Notes: generated by a model from the sequence alone, not told the origin. DNA of 64,000 nt from Tridacna crocea (GCA_943736015.1 OX031056.1:68103277-68167276), one strand, 5' to 3'. Shown: positions 20,523-31,595, numbered from the stretch's first letter. Numbers and translations are program-made.

Positions 20523-21243
20523 AAGGAAATTATGATCAATGTTTGTTTCGTGGGTGATTTTGGGTGGGAAAGGCTGTCTTATGCTGTCGCTTGCAATCGA
20601 GACGTTGCATTCTTTGTGTTTATATTATATAGGGGAGATTTGTTTTCCATATTTTATCATTTATTTTGGTTATAGAATGTCAAATTCCCTTGTCTATATC
20701 ATGGCATTTCATTTCAAAAGCATCAAAAGGACAATAAACTTGACGGAAAGAAAACCTGAAAGATGGACAAGTAGACAGTTATACATATTGATTAAAAAAG
20801 GGGGAAAAAATCATTAAACTCGTACACAATCACATTATGATATCGTTCTCTGTTTAAATTCAGGAACTAGATCGTTTTATTGTGTTCTGGAGCATGGAGC
20901 GTTGCCTACAAAAATTGAGAGAAAAGTGCTTTTTAATGGATGTCGTATAGTTTTTTGTTTTCAACTGTGGTGAATAAAGCATATGTGATTCACTTGACAC
21001 AACACAAACTTCAGGTTATTGTGTTTGTATGTTTAAAAAAGCTTTTTGCCGACTTCCGGGTGTTGATTATTCAGAAATCGCAGTCGTTGACGGAAGTTTG
21101 TTGGATTAAACGTCTTTAACAAATAACAAACCACCAAAGGAACAATACAGAAATATGCACTAACATCCCAGACATTCCGTGCGACAACCATCTACAGTAC
21201 TTCTACTCATCTGGTTGTTATAGAAGTGTGTTTTTCTGCTTAC

Positions 21244-21270
21244 CTTGTGTAATCTTGTGGGCGCAGCCAT
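21244..21270 (-). other. exon-like start in the right end of family N
   Basis: Reverse copy of 17530-17556 with the same ATG, the same eight following codons and the GTAAGC donor-like hexamer. Confidence 0.4.
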
Positions 21271-21357
21271 GTTTTTTACTCGAACGGGTACGTAAAATTG
21301 ACAGGGACAGTAACGTTGACCAGGAGCAAGTTCGTAAGGTCTCTCCAGTGTGATTCT

Positions 21358-21741
21358 CACGAATCGGGTATGCTGACGAAATAGAAATTCCCTTCTTAGT
21401 GCCCAAATTCAATGAAAAATGACGTCACTTGTAACTGACGTCACTAAAACGTTCAGTTTGATGCATAAACGTGCAGTCTGGTGATCGATCGACGCCGCCA
21501 TTTTGGATGTTGTGTTGCAAGTGTAGTGATGTTTACGGGGCACTAAAAAGGGAAACTGGCTTTACGTGGTTTTTGGCAGGGAACATGATATATCTGTTCA
21601 AAGCATGTTAACTAGTCCGATCACGAGAAATTTCTTTGCAGTATAATAAGTATTTATATTAGTTTCAACATATTTATTTTACATCGATTGGGAAACAAGT
21701 TCTTTCACCTTATACTAATCTCTCTCGATTGTGCTTCCTTG
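21358..21741. other. no recognised feature
   Basis: Contains two near TGACGTCA sites (about 21420 and 21437) but no exon or shared repeat I can support. Confidence 0.35.
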
Positions 21742-21874
21742 GAACTACACCAGTACTCATGCCGGATGTATATGCCAATGAAAAATACAAAATTTGACAC
21801 CCGCTCCCAGGTAACGAACTCTGGGCCTGATGGTTACGAGGCCGACGCTCTATCACAACCCTCACAACCACGGA
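21742..21874 (-). mobile_element. tRNA-like SINE repeat (shared with 3886-4013)
   Basis: Same segment order as 3886-4013, including 'GAACTACACCAGTACTC' and 'GAGGCCGACGCTC'; slightly better preserved here. Confidence 0.5.
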
Positions 21875-22279
21875 TACTACAATATGTTTATGTTCAGTAT
21901 TTAAAACAAAGACATGCTAGATCTAGTTTCAAGACTGGTGTTTTATAACATCTAACAAAATTAATTATGGCATAGTTTAAATTACAAGATGACTGTGCCT
22001 TATATGTAGTCTGACCTGAATCTAATCTGTGTGACATACATTATCGATTGACACAATCGGAAAGGGGTGCGGGTTGGGGTGTGTGTGTAGCGGGTGGGGG
22101 GGGGGACTGGTATAATGTTGTCAGGCAAAGTGCAAGCTATGATCACCAAGCCCAAAGATTAAAACTTTTCAACCCGTTTGCATGACGAAGTGTGACAATT
22201 TAATTAAGTCGTCGATGCTAAATAAAGAATTGTGATATTTCCAGGCAGGCGGTAAAAAGGTCAATATGTTCCTTTTTAC

Positions 22280-22400
22280 CTTTTACCAGACGACAAAATT
22301 TTAGCCTTGTCCGAATTGAGAGTATTTGCAGACGACTTTTTTAATGTGACTCAAATGGTGGAATATTTCATTGATAGGTGTATAGATCCTTGTAGTGTGG
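22280..22400 (-). mobile_element. truncated family A long arm
   Basis: 'ACGACAAAATTTTAGCCTTG' and 'GAGAGTATTTGCAGACGAC', breaking off before any palindrome. Confidence 0.55.
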
Positions 22401-22403
22401 CGG

Positions 22404-22632
22404 TTAACCCTTTCCCAAACGACAAACTTTTGGACTAGACCAAATTGAAAGCATTTGCAAACGACAATTAAACTCTTGCTCAAAAGATGATTTCTGTCTA
22501 CGAAAGGGTAGAAAACATTGTGGGAAAAGGAGAAAATGCTGGTTACCAGCATTTTCTCCTTTTCTCACAATGTTTTCAAAAGGCTACTATTCCAGACCCG
22601 TAAAAACCAGGGATTGTTTAGGAAAGGGTTAA
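22404..22632 (-). mobile_element. family A hairpin MITE, complete
   Basis: TTAACCCTTTCCCAAACGAC to 'TTTAGGAAAGGGTTAA', with an intact palindrome at about 22510-22575. Confidence 0.85.
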
Positions 22633-22885
22633 GACCCAAAAATAGAGCCAAGATGCTCACAAGATTTGACAGCAAGATTTGACAGCAGATTTGAGCCAAG
22701 ATTTGACGGCAGCAAACACTAAAACATGCCTTTTTTCTCCTTATTGACTCTAGATTCTGTTTATTGTGACGAATTCATTTTCTAAAAAATGTTACACACC
22801 ATGTTTTAGTCTGCAAACACGTCTTTTTTCCTAATTTTTCACGATTGTTTTGATAAGTAAACAAAGGTAGCCATATTATCCAACA

Positions 22886-23309
22886 TTATCTCCCGCTAGA
22901 TGGCATTGTATAAATACTCATCTATCTGATATGGGCATGCTGGGTATAGACTGGTTACCGCCTCTGATACAACTACGTGTACAGGTAATACACGGTATAC
23001 AACGGTGGCCAGTTCATCCTGACCCACTTTCCTACGCGACAACCGTTACTTTGAATTTAAAACAAAAAAAAAGGTTTACCCAATAAAACGCCACCTCGTG
23101 CAATTCACTCAATTATGATCACCAGTTTAGAGAAATCTGTTGCTAAATCAAGTCTCATTTCTCCTCAAACGTATTGATACGTAAAAGCTATTTTCAACAT
23201 TGCTACTTTATAGAGCGTAATATTACAGTCAGCCCGCTTTCGGGGCTAGTAGTGATGCGTCATATAAGACAGTCGAATCTTCGAAGAATATGACATGCGC
23301 AGACAACGT
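22886..23309 (+). mobile_element. family H element (subtype 1)
   Basis: 'ATCTCCCGCTAGATGGCAT' to 'CGAATCTTCGAAGAATATGACATGCGCAGACAACG', with subtype-1 middle 'AGTTTAGAGAAATCTG'. An extra stretch of about 75 bp follows the 'GGGCATGCTGGGTA' motif. Confidence 0.75.
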
Positions 23310-23602
23310 ATTATCCAATAGCGATTTTACTCACGACATTAATGACGTCATCAAATAAAACGTGTATATGGTGGTACTATCGTGCCATCAGAAATTCAGT
23401 CGAAAATCCAATCTAAGAACTGATTTAAATCAAGATTCCGAGGCAGGGTCACGTAGATCTTAATATTTTGTGAATTCTTATGTTATGAACTACGTGTATG
23501 CAAAATTTAGTGCTTTCTTCCGGATGTGAGCATCTTTTTCACTTACCCGCTCCACTGATAATTGTATGATGACCTGCATGGTATATGGATAACGAAAATG
23601 CA

Positions 23603-23922
23603 AAAAGCCCCCCCTCCTTTGTGCCAGAACATGGCTCATTTGTATATTTGCATGTAATTGTAGGCCTAAGGCCTTATTACTGAATAAAGTGTAATGTAAT
23701 ACATGTGTTGCAAAAACGTTTGCTTGCATGTAATTGTAGGCCTGAGGCCTTATCACTGAATAATGTGTAAAGTAATACATGTGATGCAAAAACGTTTACA
23801 AACGTTTTTACAACACATGTATTACATTACACATTATTCAGTAATAAGGCCTCAGGCCTGCAATTACATGCATATATACAAATAAGCCATGCTCTGGCAC
23901 AAAGGAGGGGGGGGGGGGCTTT
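23603..23922. mobile_element. family S palindrome with internal duplication
   Basis: A 125-bp left arm ('CCCCCCTCCTTTGTGCC', 'GGCCTAAGGCCTTATTACTG') is mirrored at 23795-23921. A roughly 100-bp segment of the arm is repeated once more in direct orientation before the centre. The minus-strand 99-codon ORF is a by-product. Confidence 0.75.
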
Positions 23923-24207
23923 TAAGAGTACCGTCTTTGACAACCATAGTAAAATTGTTCAGTTCAGATAATGGTATTGGTGCAAGATAATGCTATCAGT
24001 AATCAAAAGCAAAACTGATTTAGTGATGACGAACGGCAATATTTTGATATAATAACCCGTATTGTTGACATAAACATTGACAGATAGAAATAAACAATTA
24101 AATAATGATAACCTACAATATTTGAATAAACAGATCGAATGTGTAACTTGTAAACAAGGCCACAGATATAGGGAGAAAGAGATTCAAGCAAAACCTTTGA
24201 GAGAGAG

Positions 24208-24286
24208 GATTATTTATTGTGCCTCATAACTCACAACTGTTGTTTATTGGTCGATAAACCACGATAGAAAGAAGATTATTTCTTAA
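24208..24286 (+). repeat. family I palindrome half
   Basis: 'GATTATTTATTGTGCCTCATAAC' to 'GAAGATTATTTCTTAA'; one arm only. Confidence 0.65.
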
Positions 24287-24494
24287 ATAATACCTTTGAT
24301 GGGGGAGGAACACTTCGGCCACCGTCACTGTCTTTGTTCTCCCAACAATTCTAAAAGCTTTTTTTGCTATCTGGATGTACGTGGACAACTTCAGTTAGTA
24401 AATCACAGAAGCGTGGTTTTTCATAAGCTTCAACCTCTATAACCTGATAATATGAGGGCCGATTGATAGGTTGTGAGCCTGATTTTGAAAGCGA

Positions 24495-24550
24495 TAGACA
24501 AGGTTGTCCTTTCAATTTGGACAAGAGCAAAATTTTGTCGTCTGGTAACA
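24495..24550 (+). mobile_element. family A terminal remnant
   Basis: 'CTTTCAATTTGGACAAGAG' and 'AAAATTTTGTCGTCTGGTAA'. Confidence 0.55.
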
Positions 24551-24730
24551 TGTCAAACGACGGAAATCGTGATTTCGAGAATATCTCCATGGAGAGGAAT
24601 CCTTTCTAGGTTAGAAATAAAAAAAAAATGTGATAAAGTGACGCAAAAAAATTCCAATTTTGTAAAATTTCTCACATATTTTAGAAAACGTCATTGCACT
24701 CAAAAGAGAACTCCAGTTAATTTGATTACA

Positions 24731-24785
24731 TTTCCATGATTGGTAGACGCCTCTGGTTCCATGATTGGTAGATGCCTCTGGTTAA
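24731..24785. repeat. 25-bp direct duplication
   Basis: 'CATGATTGGTAGACGCCTC' followed by a second copy with one change. Confidence 0.85.
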
Positions 24786-24926
24786 ACGATCGAATACATG
24801 TATATAGCATCTATCTCTCCTTTAACCTTTTATTCTGCTTGGTAAACTGAGATTTTTTTTTTCGAAAGAAAGTATCCTAATATTGATATTTCAAAGTCAT
24901 GTTTTGGGTAGTTATATCTCCTTCTC

Positions 24927-24998
24927 GGACAGTGTAGATCCAAGATCAGACTGCACGTTCCGTGCAGTCTGATCTTGATCTACACTGTCTGCAAAAGG
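24927..24998. repeat. family B hairpin, near-perfect
   Basis: 'CGGACAGTGTAGATCCAAG' and 'CTTGATCTACACTGTCTGC' are complementary around 'CTGCACGTTCCGTGCAG'. Confidence 0.8.
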
Positions 24999-25049
24999 TC
25001 AATAAGTAGCGCTTATCAGTCTATGGGTTAACTCTTCTCCTGCAGCGTA

Positions 25050-25122
25050 ACGTCGGTTTACTTAAAAAAATCTCGTAACTACAGCTTCTAACAAGCTGTA
25101 GTTACGATGTTTTCTTTATAGG
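25050..25122. repeat. family P hairpin, copy 1
   Basis: 'CGTAACTACAGCTTCTAAC' meets 'AAGCTGTAGTTACGA'. Flanking 'CGTCGGTTTACTTAAAAAAA' is shared with 29881-29960. Confidence 0.7.
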
Positions 25123-25137
25123 GGAGAAATATCCCGT

Positions 25138-25207
25138 TATCGGACATTGTAGACCCAAGATCTCGTTCTGTGCAGTCTGATCTTAATCTACACTGTCTGC
25201 AAAAGGT
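25138..25207. repeat. family B hairpin with deletion in the left arm
   Basis: The left arm lacks the 'AGACTGCA' portion; the right arm 'GTGCAGTCTGATCTTAATC' is intact. Confidence 0.7.
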
Positions 25208-25601
25208 CATTTTAGTCGAAGTTGACAGTCTAAGGTTTAATCCCACATTAATGTCACAGCTTCAGTAACTCCCGATTGAGCAATTACGGAAGCGTCAATT
25301 CCATTGAAACCCACTCATTACCGTACTGCCGAAAGGTTGAGATAGTAAGCCAAGATCAGATTGCGCATGCATGTAGTCTGACTGCATTACGCAATCAATC
25401 TATTTGTGGTTTCATCCACACTATCTCTATTCAAATCGAAATATGTTTTTGTTCTTAAACTATAAAGCAGGATATGAGTTAGAATCTTGTTTATATAGGA
25501 TGTGACAGGTGTTGCTGTATGAGATAAATTTTGTTAAACGAGTGTAGAAAAATGTTAATAAATGTTATTGCGCTAACCTTTGGTGAGGTTGATGACTTTT
25601 T

Positions 25602-27312
25602 AGCTCACCTGAGCACAAAGTGCTCATGCTGAGCTTTTGTGATCGTGCTGTGTCAGGTGTCCGTCCTGCGTCGTCCGTCGTTCGTCGTCAACTGTTACCT
25701 TGTGTACGCTCTAGAGGCCACATTTCCAGTCAACTGTTACCTTGTGTACGCTCTAGAGGCCACATTTCCAGTCCAATATTTATTAAACTTTGTCAAAATG
25801 TTTGTCTTGATAGTATCTCAGAACATTTCGAAAATGGGTCAGGTCAGGTTAAAAACAAGGTCAATAGGTCAATTCTTAGAAAAGCGTTATGTACACTCTA
25901 GGGGCAACTTTTTCTGTCCAGTATTATTAAAAGTAATTCTGAATATATGATGATATCTCGGACGAATTCTAAAACGGGTCAGGTCGGGTCATAAACTAGG
26001 TCACTAGGTCAAATCTTAGAAAAACCTTGTGAATGCTCCAGAGGCCACATTTTCATTCCGATACTCTTGAAAGTTGATCAGAATGTTTGCCTTGACAATA
26101 TCTCGGACGAGTTCGAAAATTGGTCAAGTCAGGTAAAACACTAGGTCACTAGGTCCTATCTCAGAAAAAAAAACTTGTGTACACTTTAGAGGCCACATTT
26201 TCAGTCCAATACTCTTGAAAGTTGGTCAGAACGTTTGTCTTGGTGGTATCTTGGATGAGTTCGAGAATGGATTATGTCCGGTCAATATTCAGGTTACAAG
26301 GTCAAATCTGTGAGAAACCTTGTGAACGCTCTAGCGACTGCACTTTCAGCCCAATACTCTTTAAAGTTAGTCAGAATGGTTGTCTTGATAATATCTTAGA
26401 TGGGTTTGAAAACGGGTCATGTTGGGTCAATAACTAGGTCAAATATTGGAAAAACCGTGTGTATGCTCTAGAGACCACATTTTCAGTCCAATACTCTTGA
26501 AAGTTTGTCAGAATGTTTGTCTTGATAATTCCTCGGATGAGTTCTAGAATGGGTTTGTCAAGTCAATAATTAGGTCAGATGACAAATCTTAGAAAAAAAA
26601 AACTTGTGTACGCTCTAGAAGCCATATTTTCAATCCAATGCTTTTGAAAAAAATTGGCCGGAATGTTTGTCTTGATAATATCTCAGATGAGTTCGATAAT
26701 AGTCATGTCAGGTCGAAAACTAAGTCACAAGGTCCTATCTTAGAAAAACCTTGTGCATACTCTAGAGGGCACATTTCAGACCAATACTCTTACAAAGAAT
26801 CTTTGTCTTGACTATATCTTGAAGAAGTGCAAAAATGGGTCATGTCAGGTTAATAACTATGTCACTAGCTCAAATCTTAGAAAAAATATTCTGTACGCTC
26901 TAGTCCAATAATCTTCAACGTTGGTCAGAATGTTTACCTTAGTAATATATTGAATGAGTTTGAAAATGGGTCATGCTGGCTCAAAAACTATGTCACTAGG
27001 TCAAATCTTAAAAAGACCTTGTGTACACAATAGAGGCCACATTTTCAGTGTAATACCCTGAATGTTTTTCTTGATGTTATCTTAGAGGATTTTGAAAATG
27101 GGTCACGTTGGGTCAATAACTAGGTCAGTTGGTTAAATATCGAAAAAACCTTGTGTATGCCCCGGAGGCCACATCTTTTTTGTCCTATACTCATGAAATG
27201 TGGCCAGGATATTTGTCTTGATGACATCTTACGCCAGTTTGAAAATGGGTCAGGTTGGATAAAAACTAGGGCACTAGGTGAGCGACTTCAGGGGTACAAT
27301 GGCCCCATTGTT
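25602..27312 (+). repeat. tandem satellite, about 12 units of roughly 140 bp
   Basis: It begins with the hairpin 'AGCTCACCTGAGCACAAAG' / 'GTGCTCATG' and ends '…GGTGAGCGACTTCAGGGGTAC'. Units recur around 25708, 25755, 25898, 26036, 26184, 26330, 26466, 26612, 26760, 26898, 27030 and 27161, each with 'CTCTAGAGGCCACATTTTCAG', 'TTGTCTTGATAATATCTC' and 'GGTCACTAGGTCAAATCTTAG' variants. The first unit is a short duplication of about 50 bp. Short ORFs across it shift frame from unit to unit. Confidence 0.9.
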
Positions 27313-27387
27313 GTTTTTTTTACACGAATCTAATGGAAGTTTACCTCGAGCAAGCGAATACCATGTTCCTTTAATCAAACCCCTGTA

Positions 27388-27467
27388 TTTTAAAGATTAT
27401 AGTTTGTCGTCTGCAAGTGCTTTCAGTTTGGACCAGTCTAAAATTTTGTCGTTTGGTAAAGGGTTAA
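27388..27467 (+). mobile_element. family A right-end remnant
   Basis: 'GTCGTCTGCAAGTGCTTTC' to 'TTTGGTAAAGGGTTAA'; the palindrome and left part are absent. Confidence 0.65.
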
Positions 27468-27808
27468 TGCACGTTTGCATTTAAGGTACACTTTTCTAAT
27501 CGAAACAATTCGACTAAAGTTTTTTTTTTTTACCCTGGCGAAAACAACCTTAAAATTCTATAATTTGGATTTTCCCCTTGAAATTTCTATTGATTTATTT
27601 AGCAGTTTAAAGGTCAAGTTTTGTCCTGGTAAAAGTCGGTTTTGGAAACAGAACAAAAAACGTTAATTTTGTTAGGAGAATTCTAAACTAATATTTATGG
27701 CGTAGAACTAGACGACATAACTGCTGTAATCGAATAAAGGAGGGCTGTAATCTCTTTAAAATATAGAATGTGTTAGAACTCATTCTCTCTTATAAACCTT
27801 TTTTTGCT
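27468..27808. other. no recognised feature
   Basis: AT-rich; nothing supported. Confidence 0.4.
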
Positions 27809-28165
27809 ATTATCTCCCGCTAGATGGCATTCTACAAATACTCATCTATCTAATTTGGGCATCCTGGGTACAGAACCGGACTACCTTTCTACGCGACAAT
27901 CGTTACTTTCAATTTCAAACTGAACTAAACGTTTACTCAATAAAACGCTACCTGGTACGATTCATTCAGCTATGATCAGCAGTTTAGAGAAATCTGGATC
28001 TAAAACAAGCCTGATTTTTCCTCAAACGTATTGATAAAAGCCATTTTCTCCATTGCTACTTTATAGCGCGTTTTACTACAATTCTTCCAATATTTGGGGA
28101 AGCGATGCTTTATATAAAACTAGTCGAGTCTTCGAAGAATATGACATGGGCAGCCAACGGCTTTT
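27809..28165 (+). mobile_element. family H element (subtype 1)
   Basis: 'ATTATCTCCCGCTAGATGGC' to 'GTCTTCGAAGAATATGACATGGGCAGCCAACG', with 'TACGCGACAATCGTTAC' and 'TTTAGAGAAATCTGGATC'. Confidence 0.8.
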
Positions 28166-28230
28166 TGCGGGGAAAAATGCGACTAGAATGAGTAAATAAT
28201 TCCAACAATAATTTTGATAAATTCAGTTAA

Positions 28231-28530
28231 GAGCCCAGCCCTGGTAGCTCAGTCAGTTGCGTGCAGTACTTGAAAACAAGGTGTCGTGGGTTTGATCCCT
28301 GGCTCTGCCATTTTTCTTCCGAGGTCTGATGAAAGTCATTGCGACAGGATTCATTCCTCTCCCACCGCTGACCATTGTCTTGACTATGAATTTTTGGGAA
28401 AGCAGCCAGTGGCTTGGAAAGAAAATAGTGCGGAATATTGGTAAAAGAGACACCGGGAGAGCAAGGATAGGTGCACTGACCGCCACGATATAACTGAAAT
28501 AATGTTAAAAGCGGCGTTAAACATTAGCAA
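28231..28530 (+). mobile_element. tRNA-derived SINE, near full length
   Basis: Best SINE in the window. The head has an A box (TGGTAGCTCAGT, 28242-28253) and B box (GGTTTGATCCC, 28289-28299) at the spacing expected of Pol III promoters. The body has 'GAAAGTCATTGCGACAGG' and 'CACTGACCGCCACGATATAAC', and the tail 'GTTAAAAGCGGCGTTAAAC'. Related bodies lie at 636, 47491 and 56080. It needs LINE machinery in trans; none was seen here. Confidence 0.8.
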
Positions 28531-28662
28531 TCAGTCAATCATTTATTGATTCAATGAACTATTCATTGAATATTGATCCTACGCTGCCTGCAACGAAAAC
28601 GATTCTCTATAACTCTAAAAAAAAATTTCTACTCTGAACTAAAAGTTTCGATGCTTTTTTTT

Positions 28663-28770
28663 TTTTTTTTTTTGTGTGGGGGGGGGGGGGAGAGGGGGGA
28701 GGGGTGGGGGGAGGGGTGGGGGGGAGGGGGAGGGGTGGGGGGAGGGGGGGAGGGGTCGTGGGGGGAGTTG
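28663..28770 (+). repeat. poly-T then G-rich tract
   Basis: A T-run is followed by about 90 bp of G-runs of 4-13 separated by single A or T bases. Strong G-quadruplex potential on the plus strand. The ORFs over it are poly-Gly artefacts. Confidence 0.9.
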
Positions 28771-28957
28771 CTCTAAAAGTACAAAAATATTTTCAAAGCA
28801 TCAATTATATACAAATTAGTTTCTTGCTTTTAACCTTTGACGACTTTATTTTCCATTTATATTTGCTAAAAATAGTTTTCAATTATCATAACAATAAAAT
28901 TCTGTCCTGCTCTTTTCTGTTTTTATTTAAGAATTCTGTTCTGCTCTGTTCAGTTAT

Positions 28958-29186
28958 TTAACCCTTTACCACATCATGTCGACTTTTGACTCTCCTGGAA
29001 AAGAAGAATTTTGAAAACATTGTTGGAAAAGAAGAAAATGCTGGTTACCAGCATTTTCTTCTTTTCCCACAAAGTTTTTTACTCTATTAAAAAAAAATTA
29101 CACCATTTGAGCCACTATGAAATTGTCGTCTGCAAATGCTTTCTATATGTACAAGGCTAAAATTTTGTCGTCTGGTAAAGGCTTAA
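28958..29186 (+). mobile_element. family A hairpin MITE, complete
   Basis: TTAACCCTTTACCACATCATG to 'GTCTGGTAAAGGCTTAA'. The palindrome carries 'AGAAGAAAATGC' in place of 'AGGAGAAAATGC' on both arms, another paired change. Confidence 0.85.
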
Positions 29187-29264
29187 AGGCATTCAATATG
29201 TTCTATAAGGATCTATGTAAAGTTGTCAGCTGTAAAATTGTGTCTGAAGATTATGATTATAGTT

Positions 29265-29490
29265 CTACCATGCGGATGAATTTTATACTGTCCAAAATGA
29301 AATCATGCACAGACGACAATTTAAAAATGTGACTCAAATAAAATATGTCTTTGAACAGGTAGAAAACATTGTTGTAAAAGAAGAAAATACTGGTTACCAG
29401 CATTTTCTTCTTTTACAATAATGTTTTCAACATCATTTTTCCCTCGGGGGAGGCACTCGTAAAAGTTGGTACTGACTGGTGAAGGGTTAA
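29265..29490 (-). mobile_element. family A hairpin MITE
   Basis: Left end decayed. 'CACAGACGACAATTTAAAAATG', palindrome 'GTAAAAGAAGAAAATACTGG' with its complement, and right end 'CTGGTGAAGGGTTAA'. Confidence 0.75.
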
Positions 29491-29880
29491 ACAAGACATG
29501 ATTAAAAAAATAGCGTTTTTTTTAAGTTGTTGAGTAAAGGCCACATTTGTCATAGTGACATTGATTCATGATCGTAATTCAGTAAGTTCTAGTTCAGAAA
29601 GGTCCTTGTTGTTTGGTATAGAAACATTGAATATTTGATTAATCAGAGTAAATGGATTACGTGTCGCGAAAAGTTTAAAAAAAAATAGTCTTTTTTTTTT
29701 CATATTAAAAGTTTTGGGAAAACAAAAGTATCCTAGAAACTGTCATGGGGATTAAATAAATAGGTCACGTCGTGAGAGGAAGCGAAAAAAAAAACCCCAT
29801 CTGAAACATCAAAGTATCTGAGAAAATTTTGAGCATTTGTTTTCTTTTTCCCCACAGCGGCCTTTAGAATATTTTATATC
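29491..29880. other. no recognised feature
   Basis: No exon or shared repeat seen. Confidence 0.4.
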
Positions 29881-29960
29881 GTCGGTTTGCTTAAAAAAAC
29901 TCGTAACTACAGCTTGTTTCAAGCTGTAGTTAGGAGTATTTTTTAAGTAAACCGGCGATA
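29881..29960. repeat. family P hairpin, copy 2 (longer arms)
   Basis: 'CGGTTTGCTTAAAAAAACTCG' pairs with the complement ending 'TTTTTAAGTAAACCGGCG', around 'CAGCTTGTTTCAAGCTG'. Confidence 0.8.
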
Positions 29961-30169
29961 TGCTACATACAAATTGCGCGTGTAGATTTTTCTACGAGCA
30001 TTCACACCCTCCCCCTTTCCGTACCCCACTTCTCAGAGCTTTGCATCCCGGGTAAAACAGTCGGCATTACTGTTACGTACATTTTGTTTTGGACTAGCTA
30101 CGCCCTAGGTCTTCCTACCGGTGCATATCCTTGACATCATCAATCTGCATTCGGCAAACCTTGGATGAG

Positions 30170-30655
30170 CCACTGATAAAGATGTCGCACCACTGCGAGA
30201 CTGCTTCCGGTTCGTAGTAGTCAAAAGTAGTCCCAAGTGAAAATTTGCAGTAGCACTTTTGCTGCACTGTTGTATGGAGCTAAGAGGGCTTGGTGGTATA
30301 TAATTTATATTTGCTTCAAATTTAGGCATTGGGGGGACCACTTTGATGTGTTTTTATTGTATATTGAGTGGACTATTTTGTGTCACTAGAGGAACAAAAA
30401 ATTGGGGTCATGGTGGTGAACAGGTGTTTTTGAGAGGGAAAATTCTAGGGTGCCCGTTGTTTTTGAGATTTAGCGGAAAACGCAATCGGTTGATATGTTG
30501 TTTCTAATGCATTTTTTCGAAGGACTATGGAGGTACTGTAGACAGCAAGAGACAAGAAACCAAAAGTTTTGCCATTAAGCGATCTGTGAGGCTTCAAAGA
30601 TGGCCAATTTCACTCTATTTTCAATATGGCCCAAAACCACAGGTGTGACACCTAT
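30170..30655. repeat. family D copy 1 (empty site for family A)
   Basis: Homologous along its length to 31596-32282: 'GCGAGACTGCTTCCGG', 'ATTTGCTTCAAAT', 'GACTATTTTGTGTC', 'GGAACAAAAA', 'CAGGTGTTTTTGAGA'. Ends resemble inverted 'GTGTCACACC' (here 'GATGTCGCACC' and 'GTGTGACACC'). At 30571 it reads 'GCCATTAAGCGATC' without insertion. No domain recognised. Confidence 0.7.
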
Positions 30656-30833
30656 ATAAAGTCGCTCTGTTAAATCACGTAATTTGATATGCACCTACAC
30701 GCTACATTTCCTTGCCGGAAATACACCGCTTTACCGTTCTTAAAATCTTAAACATTCCGCATAAAAAAATAGCTACAATTTTCAGTGGTAAACTTTCTAA
30801 ATACATTTCGAATGATCATCAATCTGGATATTT

Positions 30834-31089
30834 GTAATCCATCTAAAAGGGACCATCTGGGAATTCTGTACATCAATTAGATGAAAACAGATCAACAATA
30901 GTGCAGGTCAACGATAAGTTGATAATTCAAACATGATTGTATAACAAAGTACAATGACGAATTTTCAAACAGAAAATGCAATTTAAGCGAAAAGTGTCAA
31001 CCCTGATCAGCCTGTACAATTCGCGCAGTCTGACCGGGTTGACACTTTTCGCAGTTCCCAGAAGGTTCCTTTTTGCGTGAAGAGTCACA
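30834..31089 (-). mobile_element. family C element, full-length form
   Basis: Same parts as 49181-49452 in reverse: a weak end 'AAAAGGGACCATCTGGGAAT', a spacer with 'GATGAAAACAGATCAACAATAG', then the hairpin 'GCGAAAAGTGTCAACCCTG' and the terminal 'CAGAAGGTTCCTTTTTGCGTG'. Confidence 0.75.
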
Positions 31090-31595
31090 TTTATTTTCTA
31101 ACTCGTTCTATCAATTCCGATGTTTTTTTTCAGTGAGAGGCTGCAAATCAATGTGGGTGTTGTTGCCATTACTAACTGATTTACATGGGCACCGGCATGT
31201 TTTCAGAGATCATAGGACTGGCAGCATTTCAAAATGGGAAGCCCCTTGATACTGGCTAGGTTAGATGTAGGTACGGAAATTCTAACGAGTGTATAAATCC
31301 GATGATGCTGTCTCTCAACTCCTGTCTTATAATAAATATATTTGTGACGGTTTTGGTTGCCCAGATATGGGATAAGTTTAGCACTAATTTTGACAATTTT
31401 TATGGAACATTATGTGGGTCATGTAGATAAACATTTTTGAACATTATTTTGGTCATCTAGAAAAACATTTTTGGCATTTAAAGAAAACAAAAATAAATGC
31501 CCAAATTTCGATTCCATACCTGACTTTAATTTCTCTTTTTTCCCATACGCAGTGTCACCGGCAGAAACCGTTTCAGGATGCAGTAACACAAATGG

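Larger units (their letters stand above)
17448..21352. mobile_element. family N: 3.9-kb inverted-repeat DNA transposon with 5-bp TSD
   Basis: Ends begin CACACTG(A/G)AGAGACC, and the first 112 bp of the two ends differ at one position by my reading. Weaker similarity continues to about 290 bp, and a further inverted match (18590-18690 against 20585-20690) shows the arms once ran deeper. The direct repeat ATTCT abuts both ends (17443-17447, 21353-21357). A 5-bp duplication with CAC...GTG ends suits Transib-type elements among the superfamilies I know; hAT variants with 5-bp duplications are an alternative. No transposase was found inside, so it is non-autonomous or decayed. Each end contains an ATG followed by eight codons and a GTAAGC donor-like site (17530-17556 and 21244-21270). 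Family M is nested at 20063-20522. Confidence 0.7.

Noticed and set aside
25620-26437. ORFs of 71-103 codons in the satellite
   Set aside because: Frames change from unit to unit; repeat by-products.
28231-28310. tRNA gene
   Set aside because: A and B boxes are present, but the sequence does not close an acceptor stem and continues into a SINE body. Same reasoning for 47491 and 63866.
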